39,216 nucleotides of DNA from contig CALJEJ010000035.1 in NCBI GenBank assembly GCA_938074745.1, positions 1 through 39,216 on the forward strand, read 5' to 3'. Under the pieces are notes generated by a model. That model ran no database searches. It saw only the letters and a list, made by a program, of their open reading frames with translations, and was not told the origin of the DNA. A program made the position numbers and the translations under genes. Positions within the stretch are counted from its first letter, which is position 1; each line of letters begins with the position of its first letter. The DNA comes from an uncultured Endomicrobiia bacterium (GTDB taxonomy: Bacteria; Elusimicrobiota; Endomicrobiia; DTEH01). Of the stretch, positions 1-10,149 are shown piece by piece.

Positions 1-131
1 AGACGTTCACAACTGCGTTTAATTTTAATATCTTGATATTCATTAAAATCTTTAGGTGATATTTGTTTAAGTTCCTTAATATACGAACTAAGTTGATCTA
101 TTTTGCTCAAAATCCTGTCTTTATCTAACAT
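1..131 (-). CDS. hepT: HepT-like HEPN toxin (DUF86), N-terminal fragment running off the window
   Basis: Minus-strand ATG at 131, frame open to the edge: MLDKDRILSKIDQLSSYIKELKQISPKDFNEYQDIKIKRSCER, typical DUF86 N-terminus; overlaps the 3' end of the MNT gene by 11 nt. Confidence 0.75.
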   Translation of the reverse strand, partial: MLDKDRILSKIDQLSSYIKELKQISPKDFNEYQDIKIKRSCER

Positions 132-522
132 CTGCTATCTCCTTGAGATACTCTCTATATATATGTTCAAAATCATTAAATTCTTCTATTGTTTTGAAAA
201 CAATTTTATACATTTCATCTTCGTCTCTTAAAAATAATATTTTCCCTTCTTTTATAATTCTTTTTCTTATGTAGATTGGTAACTGTTGGAAAATTTGGAT
301 ATCTAAATTAAACTCTTTAAGATATTTTAATTTTTTGTATGAAAGATATTTTGCAGAATAATCTCGTGATTTTAAAACTAAGCATATATCAACATCTGAA
401 AGACGACAATTTTCTTTACGAACATTACTGCCAAATAAAATTACTGAAACTATTTCTTTATCTAATTTTGCAAAATTTATAAGTTTTTCTATTTTATTCA
501 TTGGAAGAAACACCGTAGCCAT
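121..522 (-). CDS. mntA: MntA-like minimal nucleotidyltransferase antitoxin
   Basis: LFGSNVRKENCRLSDVDICLVL (GSx..SDxD pol-beta motif) and LPIYIRKRIIKEGKILFLRDED; next to HepT-like gene. Confidence 0.82.
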   Translation of the reverse strand: MATVFLPMNKIEKLINFAKLDKEIVSVILFGSNVRKENCRLSDVDICLVLKSRDYSAKYLSYKKLKYLKEFNLDIQIFQQLPIYIRKRIIKEGKILFLRDEDEMYKIVFKTIEEFNDFEHIYREYLKEIADVR

Positions 523-544
523 TACATTTCAAAAGAAGGTTTAT

Positions 545-757
545 CTAAATTTTCCATACAATCACATCTTTTTTATTTCCCCAACTGTAAGCAAGTTTTT
601 GTAATTCTACAAGTATTTTTATTTTTTCTTCAAATGGTAGTTTTGCATCTTTTTTACGAGTTTCTTCTTCCTTCTTGAATAATTCTTGTCTAGTATAGAC
701 TTTTTTACCGATAACAATTTTTTGTTCACTTCTCATATTTTTTTCTAAACTCTTCAA
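545..757 (-). CDS. Small conserved partner protein of an AbiEii-like nucleotidyltransferase; function unknown
   Basis: LPFEEKIKILVELQKLAYSWGNKKDVIVWKI; overlaps 3' end of the NTase gene; true start may be the internal MRSEQK Met. Confidence 0.55.
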   Translation of the reverse strand: MKSLEKNMRSEQKIVIGKKVYTRQELFKKEEETRKKDAKLPFEEKIKILVELQKLAYSWGNKKDVIVWKI

Positions 758-1241
758 ATTTCTTTTTTAACCCAAATTCATTAAGAATTCTCATAAGTTT
801 TGTTTTATCTACTTTTGTTTGAGTTAAAAGCATCTGTATTTTCCTTATATCTTTATCTCTTCCTGCACGTAAAAATAGTGCAATTAAATATTCTGGCGTC
901 ATTATTTTGGTTTTTGCTCCTTGATACTTTGTTTCCACAGCATTCTCTATTGCTTTTTTTTCAAGTTCATCTGCAGTGAAAATGTCTACTGGAATACCTT
1001 CTATGATTATCTTATGCCCATCCCAATTAGTATATCCCTTTTTCTTTAGATATTCATAAATCGGTGTAAGTATGATTAAATTTTTTTCGTTCGGTTCTGT
1101 AAAAAGTATAACAAATATATCCAAATCGCGGGTGAAAAATGGTTCTGTCCATCTTAAGGTTGCTATTGCGCCACCAATAGCGTAATCTTTTATCAACCCT
1201 TTTTCTTTTAGTTCGTTTATAATTTCTAATGTTTTTTTCAT
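726..1241 (-). CDS. AbiEii/DUF6036-like nucleotidyltransferase
   Basis: AIGGAIATLRWTEPFFTRDLDIFVIL (GG..T.DLDI) plus MTPEYLIALFLRAGRDKD. Confidence 0.7.
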   Translation of the reverse strand: MKKTLEIINELKEKGLIKDYAIGGAIATLRWTEPFFTRDLDIFVILFTEPNEKNLIILTPIYEYLKKKGYTNWDGHKIIIEGIPVDIFTADELEKKAIENAVETKYQGAKTKIMTPEYLIALFLRAGRDKDIRKIQMLLTQTKVDKTKLMRILNEFGLKKKFEEFRKKYEK

Positions 1242-1249
1242 CAGCGAAA

Positions 1250-1394
1250 AATCTTTAGGAAATTTTTTAATTTAATTAGGAAACCTTTTTAACCAGTAAT
1301 TAACTTGCCCTCTGATATCTTAAGATCTCTTTAAAGTTTTAGAATCGATCATAATACGGTTTGAATAATATTTTAGAAATTCTTTAAATTTCAT
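1250..1394 (-). pseudogene. Possible remnant of an AbiEi-like antitoxin/HTH gene upstream of the NTase
   Basis: One frame from ATG 1394 reads MKFKEFLKYYSNRIMIDSKTLKRS*DIRGQVNYWLKRFPN*IKKFPKDFSL-MKK, in frame with the NTase start and broken by in-frame stops. Confidence 0.35.
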
Positions 1395-1493
1395 AGTTTA
1401 TTTCTCTATATTGATAATTTTATCAATTTGTGGAAATAAGTTTGAACACCATAGTTTTATAAATATTTTTTAGCGAAGTTTCGCCATTCTTTA

Positions 1494-2453
1494 TTACTTC
1501 TTCAACCTCTCTATGTCAGATTCTACCATCATTTCAACAAGTTCTTTAAAAGTTACTTTTGGTTTCCAGCCAAGTTTTTGTCTTGCTTTGGTTGAATCGC
1601 CTACTAACAAGTCAACTTCTGCAGGACGGTAAAGTTTTTGATCCACTACAACATATTTTTTCCAGTCAAGCCCAACATAAGAAAATGCAAGTTCTACAAA
1701 TTCTTTTACTGAATGTGTTTCACCTGTAGCTATTACATAATCGTCGGGTTTATCTTGTTGTAGCATAAGCCACATAGCTTCTACATAGTCTTTAGCAAAC
1801 CCCCAATCTCTTTTTGCTTCTAAATTTCCTAAACGCAATTCGTTTGCAAGACCAAGTTTTATTCTTGCAACACCGTACGAAATTTTTCTTGTAACAAACT
1901 CTAACCCGCGTCGTGGCGATTCGTGGTTAAAACAAATCCCGCTGCAGGCAAAGATGTTATAACTTTCACGATAGTTTACAGTAATATAATGGCCGAAAAC
2001 TTTTGCAACTCCGTAAGGACTTCTTGGATGGAACGGAGTTGTTTCTTTTTGTGGAATTTCTTTTACTTTGCCAAACATTTCTGAAGAAGATGCTTGGTAG
2101 AACCTTGCGTCGGGTTTGTATTTCCTTATTGCTTCAAGAAGTTTTAAAACGCCGAGACCTGTTATTTCTGCAGTTAATATTGGCTGCTCCCACGAAGTGG
2201 GAACAAAAGATTGTGCGGCTAAATTATAAACTTCGTCAGGCTGAATTTTTCTAATAGCCTCATCTAATGATGTTTGGTCGTTTAAATCCCCAGAGATAAA
2301 TTTAAGTTTATCTCGGATATGTTCAATTCTTTCATAATTTTCTAAACTTGACCTTCTTACTAACCCGTAAACTTCATAACCTTTGCTTAATAACAATTCG
2401 GCAAGATAACTGCCATCTTGTCCTGTGATACCTGTGATTAACGCTTTTTTCAT
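1494..2453 (-). CDS. gmd: GDP-mannose 4,6-dehydratase
   Basis: [73 protein letters not shown]. Confidence 0.95.
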   Translation of the reverse strand: MKKALITGITGQDGSYLAELLLSKGYEVYGLVRRSSLENYERIEHIRDKLKFISGDLNDQTSLDEAIRKIQPDEVYNLAAQSFVPTSWEQPILTAEITGLGVLKLLEAIRKYKPDARFYQASSSEMFGKVKEIPQKETTPFHPRSPYGVAKVFGHYITVNYRESYNIFACSGICFNHESPRRGLEFVTRKISYGVARIKLGLANELRLGNLEAKRDWGFAKDYVEAMWLMLQQDKPDDYVIATGETHSVKEFVELAFSYVGLDWKKYVVVDQKLYRPAEVDLLVGDSTKARQKLGWKPKVTFKELVEMMVESDIERLKK

Positions 2454-2466
2454 TTTTTTAAACTTA

Positions 2467-3843
2467 TTAAAATTTTTCTATTATACAATTACCAACTTGT
2501 TCGTCAGTAATTAGATTATCTAAGAAATCATCGTTACCTTTGACTAATATATCCGGTTTCAAAGTTTTAAATACTAAATCTAATGGTTCATTATTAAGAA
2601 GTATTACCAAATCAACACATTCTAAACTTGAAAGAATATCAGCCGTATCTTTTTGATGATATTCAACAGCAGCTTTTTGTTTTTTAACTATTTCTTCAGG
2701 ATAGAGTAATACTATTAATTTATCTCCCAACTCTCTTGCTCTTATTAAATTTCGAACTTGAGAATGTTTTATAGGGCTAAATACTCCTTGGGTTACGACA
2801 ATTTTTTCACCAAGAACTTTCCAAGTTTGAATTAATATTTCTGCAGAATGTAAAGTCAAAATTTTATGGCTGCTTGCTAACAAACCTTTTTCTTTATTCT
2901 TCCAAGCAGATTCAAGTTCCATGATTGTGATTGGTTGAGACCCTAACTTGCCTACAACTATTCCTGCTGCAAGATTTGAAATTTCAGCAGAGATGTTAAT
3001 TGGCACACCTGAACATACTGCAACTGCAAATGTTGCAATTACTGTATCTCCTGCACCCGTAACATCAAACACTTCTTTTGCAACTGACATAATAAACGTA
3101 TGTCCTTGTGGTCCAACAAGACACATACCTTTTGGTCCTCTTGTAACCAATACATAACGAATACCGTACAACTGACGAATTTTATAGGCTTCTTTTAGCA
3201 ATTTATCTTCATCGTCACCTATTTTTGTCCCACTTATTTCTTCTAATTCAGCAATATTCGGCGTGATAAAATCTGCATTAGAGTATCGTTGCCAATTTTT
3301 TCTTTTTGGGTCAACAAACACTAATTTGTTGTTTAGTTTACACAAATTAATAATACTTTGAGATAAATCGCTAATTAACACACCTTTCGCATAGTCTGAA
3401 AGAATTACACCATCAGCATCTTTTATTTCTTCTTCTATATTTTTTAACAACTGTTGTTTATATTTTTCTCCGCAATCCCAGATTTCTTCTTCATCCAAAC
3501 GAATAAGTTGTTGTCTTGCAGCTATGATACGAGTTTTAACTGTTGTTATATGAGAGGTATCAACTATTAAACAATCTTTTATACTATTATCTTTAATAAT
3601 TGTCGCCATAAGTTCACCTGATACATCAGCTCCACGAACTCCAAATAAACTAACCTTACAGCCAAGTTTAACAAGATTTAATGCGACATTACCAGCCCCA
3701 CCTAAAGTAAAACTTTTGTGACATATTTTTACTACAGGCACTGGCGCTTCAGGAGAAATTCTATTCACTTCGCCAGTAAAATAAACATCTAACATTACAT
3801 CGCCAACAACTACTATTTTAGTTTTTGAAAAGTTTTGTAACAT
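2467..3843 (-). CDS. HldE-like protein: PfkB-type heptose-7-phosphate kinase domain plus degenerate nucleotidyltransferase-like C-terminal domain
   Basis: [49 protein letters not shown]-terminal [36 protein letters not shown]. Confidence 0.82.
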   Translation of the reverse strand: MLQNFSKTKIVVVGDVMLDVYFTGEVNRISPEAPVPVVKICHKSFTLGGAGNVALNLVKLGCKVSLFGVRGADVSGELMATIIKDNSIKDCLIVDTSHITTVKTRIIAARQQLIRLDEEEIWDCGEKYKQQLLKNIEEEIKDADGVILSDYAKGVLISDLSQSIINLCKLNNKLVFVDPKRKNWQRYSNADFITPNIAELEEISGTKIGDDEDKLLKEAYKIRQLYGIRYVLVTRGPKGMCLVGPQGHTFIMSVAKEVFDVTGAGDTVIATFAVAVCSGVPINISAEISNLAAGIVVGKLGSQPITIMELESAWKNKEKGLLASSHKILTLHSAEILIQTWKVLGEKIVVTQGVFSPIKHSQVRNLIRARELGDKLIVLLYPEEIVKKQKAAVEYHQKDTADILSSLECVDLVILLNNEPLDLVFKTLKPDILVKGNDDFLDNLITDEQVGNCIIEKF

Positions 3844-3930
3844 TTTTATTACTCCTAAATTATTTACTACTCATTTTGTATTAAAAACCCAAAACTGGCC
3901 TGTTGTTTTTTAAGGCTATCTGTCAGTTTG

Positions 3931-4161
3931 TTATAAAAGTTTGTTGTAGCGTGTTAAAATTTTTTTAAACGGTTTTGGAGTATGGTTTATAAACTGGTTA
4001 TATTCATTAAGAAAATTCAAAAATTTATCAATATCTACCTTGCCGTTTATAACAAAAGGATTATATCTGTTGTTTGAAATTTTTCTAAAATCTTCTTTTA
4101 ATTTTTTTGATTTAGCAAGTGTTTTAATTTCTTTTTTTTCTTCTTTAGTTAGTTTTACCAT
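3931..4161 (-). CDS. Small conserved protein of unknown function paired with wHTH regulator
   Basis: From MVKLTKEEKK at 4161; VDIDKFLNFLNEYNQFINHTPKPFKKI; overlaps end of the upstream regulator gene region. Confidence 0.5.
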   Translation of the reverse strand: MVKLTKEEKKEIKTLAKSKKLKEDFRKISNNRYNPFVINGKVDIDKFLNFLNEYNQFINHTPKPFKKILTRYNKLL

Positions 4162-4165
4162 ATTT

Positions 4166-4738
4166 TTACAAAAATATTCCTGATTCAGCAAGAAAATCTA
4201 ACAAATACACAAAATTATTTTTGTTTTCTTGTTTTGGTTTTATGGAATTCTTTGTTTCAGTATAAAAGATTGCAGTGTTTTCTTCTTTTTTTAATTTGTT
4301 GATTGGTGGATTCTCTTTTATGACAAGATATTCTAAGTTTTTAATTTCAGGAAATGTTTTGAAAGCAAATTCTACTATATCGGTCAATTCGTTGTCGCCT
4401 ATAATTATAAATTTTTTTACTCCTTGTTGTTGGAAGTCTAATATAAGTTGTTGTATTTTTGATTTTATTTCTTTAAAAAGTTTTATTGTTTTTAATGTGT
4501 AATTATATGATTTTTTTGCTTTTTCAGCGAACCCTTTAGGTGTGAGTATATATTGAATTTTTCTTCTATTTAATTGTTTTACTTTTATATACCCCGTCTT
4601 TATAAGTTTTTTTATAATGAGATTTGTAAGACCGAGTGAAAGGCCAGTTTTGTTTGCTATAGTTCTTTGGTCAGGCAAATTATTGTTTGATATTTCTCTT
4701 ATTACTGCAAATTCTTTTTCTGAGATTTTTAATGACAT
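4166..4738 (-). CDS. MarR/ArsR-like winged-helix regulator with C-terminal alpha/beta domain
   Basis: EFAVIREISNNNLPDQRTIANKTGLSLGLTNLIIKKLIKTGYIKVKQLNRRKIQYILTPKG; C-terminal KKFIIIGDNELTDIVEFAFK. Confidence 0.75.
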   Translation of the reverse strand: MSLKISEKEFAVIREISNNNLPDQRTIANKTGLSLGLTNLIIKKLIKTGYIKVKQLNRRKIQYILTPKGFAEKAKKSYNYTLKTIKLFKEIKSKIQQLILDFQQQGVKKFIIIGDNELTDIVEFAFKTFPEIKNLEYLVIKENPPINKLKKEENTAIFYTETKNSIKPKQENKNNFVYLLDFLAESGIFL

Positions 4739-4895
4739 TGGAAAAACCTTTTAAGACCTCCTAAACTTCTTTTTGACAGACTAAAAAACACACCCCTTTT
4801 TATCCCCTCTTAATAGAGGAAAGACAAATGTTTAATCTTCCTCAATTACCATACCTGAAAAAAAGATGAACTTTACAAAATAAAAAAATAACAAT

Positions 4896-4912
4896 TGTTC
4901 AATTTGTGAACA
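4896..4912. promoter_or_regulatory. Palindromic putative operator TGTTCA-attTg-TGAACA
   Basis: Inverted repeat TGTTCAATTTGTGAACA upstream of the wHTH gene. Confidence 0.55.
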
Positions 4913-4955
4913 TTTTATATTATTTTCAAAAATTTGTCAATAGGTAAGAAAAAAA

Positions 4956-4972
4956 TGTTCAATAGTTGAACA
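4956..4972. promoter_or_regulatory. Palindromic putative operator TGTTCAA-TAG-TTGAACA
   Basis: Perfect 7-bp-arm inverted repeat, centre exactly 60 bp from the first site. Confidence 0.6.
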
Positions 4973-4994
4973 AATACTAGCTGAGACCTAAATT

Positions 4995-5416
4995 TCAATC
5001 TGTATTTTTTAGTTTATTATACACACTTTCTATTGCTGAAAAAACTTTTTCACTTCTAATAAATTCGTAAATATTCTTTGCTTGGTCTAAATCATAAATA
5101 TGAACTATCAGATTTCTTTTTTCTATCATATCTATAAAAACATCCTCATATTTTTCGTCAATAAGTTTTGCTTTAAACGCTTCTTTAAAACATTTAAGTG
5201 GCGTTGGACAGTCTATACCTTCTAACCTCAAATATTCTTTTAATGTTTTCCACATACTTTCAAATGTATATTCAAACCTTTTTGTAGCAATTTCAATAAT
5301 TAGTTCTTTTGAGTTAAGAAATTAAACAATTCCTGTGACTTTATTATCTCTTTGAATTTAATAAATGCTTTTTCAAACTTTTCAAAAGTTCTTTTGAATT
5401 TTTCTTTCCGTACCAT
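4995..5416 (-). pseudogene. HI0074-family HEPN (nucleotidyltransferase substrate-binding) gene split by a frameshift
   Basis: Frame 1 from ATG 5416: MVRKEKFKRTFEKFEKAFIKFKEIIKSQELFNFLTQKN* (stop 5300-5302). Frame 2 continues ELIIEIATKRFEYTFESMWKTLKEYLRLEGIDCPTPLKCFKEAFKAKLI... (family motif RFEytfE.aWKtLKeyL). Confidence 0.7.
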
Positions 5417-5718
5417 ATTTTCCCCTCGGTCAGAATATTTTTCAATAAAACTTTATTTATGTTATTTTCAGTAAGATTGACTAAGTCAATTTCTCTCAGC
5501 GTATGTACACTTTGATTTAGTTCTTCTCTTATTAATGCTATTGTTTTTGACGGTATTTTTTCTTCTCTATATATGGCTAAATCTATATCTGAAGACGTAT
5601 CAATCTGGTTTCTTGCTAACGAACCGTAAACAATTAAGACATAATTATTTCCGAGATAATGATTTAAAATTTTAGTAATTTCAGTCTTTATTTTTCCTAT
5701 TTTAGACAGTCGGTTCAT
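5344..5718 (-). CDS. HI0073-type minimal nucleotidyltransferase
   Basis: VLIVYGSLARNQIDTSSDIDLAIY; partner HEPN gene overlaps its 3' end. Confidence 0.82.
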   Translation of the reverse strand: MNRLSKIGKIKTEITKILNHYLGNNYVLIVYGSLARNQIDTSSDIDLAIYREEKIPSKTIALIREELNQSVHTLREIDLVNLTENNINKVLLKNILTEGKIWYGKKNSKELLKSLKKHLLNSKR

Positions 5719-5840
5719 AATGTAAAACCTATCCTTAACTTACAGAATTGTTTCTACTAACAATTCAAAGTCTTGAACAATTTTATAAAATATAAATTTT
5801 TGTGTGTATGAACCAATGAAGAAGTTTGAACTTGGAACAT

Positions 5841-6853
<1,013 letters not shown>

Positions 6854-6857
<4 letters not shown>

Positions 6858-8395
6858 TTTCCATTACTCCTATTATGTGTTTTTAAGTATCTTTCTACTA
6901 AATGTAATGCCTGTTGTGTAGTAGAAATTTTACCTAACAATTGTTGTTCTTCTACAAATCTTAATATTTCTCCTATTAAAGGGCCTGCAGAAAGATTAAA
7001 TTTTTCCATTATAATGTGTCCGTTAACAAGTCTTGGTAATGACTTTTTATGTTTATATTCTATAAACTTATTTAGGAGTAATCTTACGAACTTTCTAAAC
7101 TTAGGCATTTCTTTAAGTTTTAAATCTTTTACACGTTCTGGAATTGAATCATACGAATATCTATCTGCTAATGAAAGTACGATCAACAACCACAAATTAT
7201 CATCTAATTCACGAAACAACCTTAAAAAAGCACGTTCTGTAAGTGTTTTGCTATGACAGAGGTTGCCTATACGCATGTGATTTTCTATTAACAATTTTAT
7301 AGTGTGTATATCATCATTACTGAACCTCAAACGTTGTAAAATTTCTGCTGCAATTAATGCAGATTTTGTTTCATGATAAAAAAATCGTATTCTACCTTGA
7401 TATTTTTTCACTACTAACGGTTTTGCAATATCGTGGAACAATGCAGCAAGTTTTGATAAATAAATTTTATTTTCTATATTTTGTTTAAAAACTTGGTAAT
7501 GTTGTGGGAACAACCGTTTCAAAGATGATAATACATACTCAGTTTTTTTATAGGTTAATTTTATATGTTGCCATAACCCTTCTGGATGGAAATAGAAATT
7601 TCTGAACTTAGAATTTTTACCTTTTATTTTTGCTATTTTTATTTCTGGAATTATTTCTTCTAAAACTTTGTTTTTGTCCAGCCACTCTAATACATTGTAA
7701 GAATTTAAATTAAAAATTTTTTTGAGTTCTTCAATAATTCTTTCTTTTGCTACATATTTAAGTAGATGTTTAGATTTAGAAACTAACTTTTCAATTTTAG
7801 CTTCAGGAGTAAAACCGTAACACATAAATCTCGCTACTCTTAAAATTCTTAACGGGTCGTCGGTAAACACTTTCGGATTTACAATTTTTAAAAGTTTATT
7901 TTTAATATCTTTTACACCACCATATTTGTCTATTATGTTAGCAGTAATAAATTTTTTTTCTTTAGTAGTTAAATATTTAATAAAATATTCTAATTTAACT
8001 GCTAACATATTAATTGTGAAATCTCGTCGTGAGATATCTGTAGATAAATCTTCGTAATTTGAGATATCCACAGTAAATTCTATATTTACGTTTGCAGTTT
8101 TTTCTACCACCACTGTTCTATAAATTTTCCGTTCTTGATCTAATAAAACAAAAGGTAGGTTATATTGTAACAAAATTTTTTTTAATTTATTTTCTACAAG
8201 ATTAAAAACAATTATATCAATATCAACTTTGGTATGTCCTGTAGACAAAAGTTTTTCTAAAAAGTTATAAGTTAAAAAAATATCTCTTAAAATTCCTCCT
8301 ACAACATATGAATCATCAAAAGATAAATTTATTTCTTTTAATAAACTGACAATTTTCATTTGTAATTTATTTGGTGAGTATTTCGCCATTTTCAA
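6854..8395 (-). CDS. cca: CCA tRNA nucleotidyltransferase / poly(A) polymerase family with HD domain
   Basis: [11 protein letters not shown]...[38 protein letters not shown] (HD). Confidence 0.88.
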
Positions 8396-9086
8396 TTTTT
8401 ATAATTTGGTCACAAAAATATTCTGCAAGATTTTCGTCGTGAGTGATAAATATATACGAAAATTTGAACTGTTGTTTTAGTTCAGCAAAAAAGTTTAACA
8501 TTTGTGCTTGCAAAGAAACATCTAAAGCAGAAAGTGGTTCATCTAAAATTAAAAGTTTTGGGTATAAACACAACACTAACAATATTGCAACACGTTGTCT
8601 TTGTCCACCGGATAACTGGTACGGGTACATTTTTAGCACGTCTGGAGACAATTTTACTGTTTCTAACAATTCAGATATTTTTTTATTTACTGTAGAATCT
8701 TCAACTTTAGTATTATTTAATTTAAAATACTGTCGTACTCTTTCTTTGATTAAAAATCCTATATTTAATTTAGGGTTTAACATAGAATAAGGGTTTTGAA
8801 ACAAAAGTTGGACCATACAAGCAAATGTTTTATTCGGGTAAGAAAAAATGTTTCTCCCTTCAAATAAAACTTCGCCACTATCAGGTTGCTCAATTCTAGC
8901 TATAATTTTGGCTAAAGTTGTTTTTCCACAACCTGACGGTCCTAACACACCTAACGCAGTGTTTTCTTCTAAACTGAAGGTTATATTTTTTAATACAATT
9001 TTTTTTGTTATTTTTGTGTGTAACAATTGAGAATATACAGGATAAGATTTTGTTACATTACGAACTTCTAAAATATTATTTTTCAT
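8367..9086 (-). CDS. Dipeptide/oligopeptide-type ABC transporter ATPase (DppF/OppF-like)
   Basis: GPSGCGKTTLAK, FQNPYSMLNP, QLSGGQRQRVAI, LLILDEPLSALD. Confidence 0.9.
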   Translation of the reverse strand: MKNNILEVRNVTKSYPVYSQLLHTKITKKIVLKNITFSLEENTALGVLGPSGCGKTTLAKIIARIEQPDSGEVLFEGRNIFSYPNKTFACMVQLLFQNPYSMLNPKLNIGFLIKERVRQYFKLNNTKVEDSTVNKKISELLETVKLSPDVLKMYPYQLSGGQRQRVAILLVLCLYPKLLILDEPLSALDVSLQAQMLNFFAELKQQFKFSYIFITHDENLAEYFCDQIIKIENGEILTK

Positions 9087-10149
9087 AAAGTAAACATTTT
9101 ACTTTTTGTCCTTTTATAGAATACAACTGTGGTTTTTTAGTTTCGCATCTATTATTTCTTTGTGGACAACGGTTTAAAAATATACATTTTTCGTAAATAA
9201 AATCTTGGTCTGTAAGATCTGGTAGTTCATAAGGTATAACTGGAAGTTTTTGTCCTTTTTTTGTTTTATCTACACTACAAGACATTAAAAGTTTAGTGTA
9301 GGGATGTAATGGATTATAAAAAATCTGTTTAGTTAAACCTGATTCTATAATTTCTCCAGCATAGAGGATATATACATAATCCACATAATTTTTTACGAGA
9401 TTAATATCGTGAGTAATAAGAATTAACGAAGTTGAAAAACTTCCTACAAGATGTGTCAAAAGAGATAATATAGTATGTTTTAATGTTGCATCTAATGCTG
9501 TGGTAGGTTCGTCAGCAATTAGTATTTCTGGGATGTTCGCTAATGCAATTGCAATACATACACGTTGTATTTGTCCACCGGAAAGTTGGTGTGGATATTT
9601 TTTATAAATTATATGTGGTTCAGGAAGTTCTACCTTAGATAGAAGTTCAATAACTTTATCATAAACTTCTTTTTTTGTAATATTTAGGTTATGGTTTAGT
9701 ATTACTTCACTAATTTGTTCACCTACACGTAAGACAGGGTTTAATGCTGTAAAAGGATCTTGGAATATCATACTTATATGATTACCTCTAATATGATTTA
9801 ACAATTCTTCATCAAGTGTATGAATATCGTATGATGTAGTTTGTGTATTTTCGTCGTAATGTTCTTCAGTAGTGACTATACTATATTTATCTAAACATAT
9901 AGAACAATTTTCTTTTTGAGGGTAAAAAATAATATTGCCAAAATATGTCGTTACATTGTTAGGATTAAGTTGCAAAATAGCATTTGCTAACGTAGTTTTT
10001 CCAGAACCTGATTCTCCAACGAACGCTATTTTTTGTGCTTTATAAAGTTCAAAATTAATTTCTCTAAGAGCAAAAAGATATTTATCTTTGGGTTTAATAT
10101 AGAATGCTGTTTCAAAATCTGTTATTTCTAATACAAGTTTTGAATTCAT
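9076..10149 (-). CDS. Dipeptide/oligopeptide-type ABC transporter ATPase (DppD/OppD-like) with an internal insertion
   Basis: GESGSGKTTLAN, FQDPFTALNPVLRVGEQ, QLSGGQIQRVCIA, ADEPTTALD, C-terminal CIFLNRCPQRNNRCETKKPQL. Confidence 0.9.
   Translation of the reverse strand: MNSKLVLEITDFETAFYIKPKDKYLFALREINFELYKAQKIAFVGESGSGKTTLANAILQLNPNNVTTYFGNIIFYPQKENCSICLDKYSIVTTEEHYDENTQTTSYDIHTLDEELLNHIRGNHISMIFQDPFTALNPVLRVGEQISEVILNHNLNITKKEVYDKVIELLSKVELPEPHIIYKKYPHQLSGGQIQRVCIAIALANIPEILIADEPTTALDATLKHTILSLLTHLVGSFSTSLILITHDINLVKNYVDYVYILYAGEIIESGLTKQIFYNPLHPYTKLLMSCSVDKTKKGQKLPVIPYELPDLTDQDFIYEKCIFLNRCPQRNNRCETKKPQLYSIKGQKVKCLLYEK

Noticed and set aside
2003-2254. Plus-strand ORFs inside gmd, the HldE-like gene, the epimerase, the ABC genes and the giant gene
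   Set aside because: Antisense shadows of strongly recognisable minus-strand genes, with no recognisable motifs or start context.
4781-4830. CCTCT-TAAT-AGAGG short hairpin near 4805-4820 as a terminator
   Set aside because: Only a 5-bp stem without a convincing U-tract in the right orientation.
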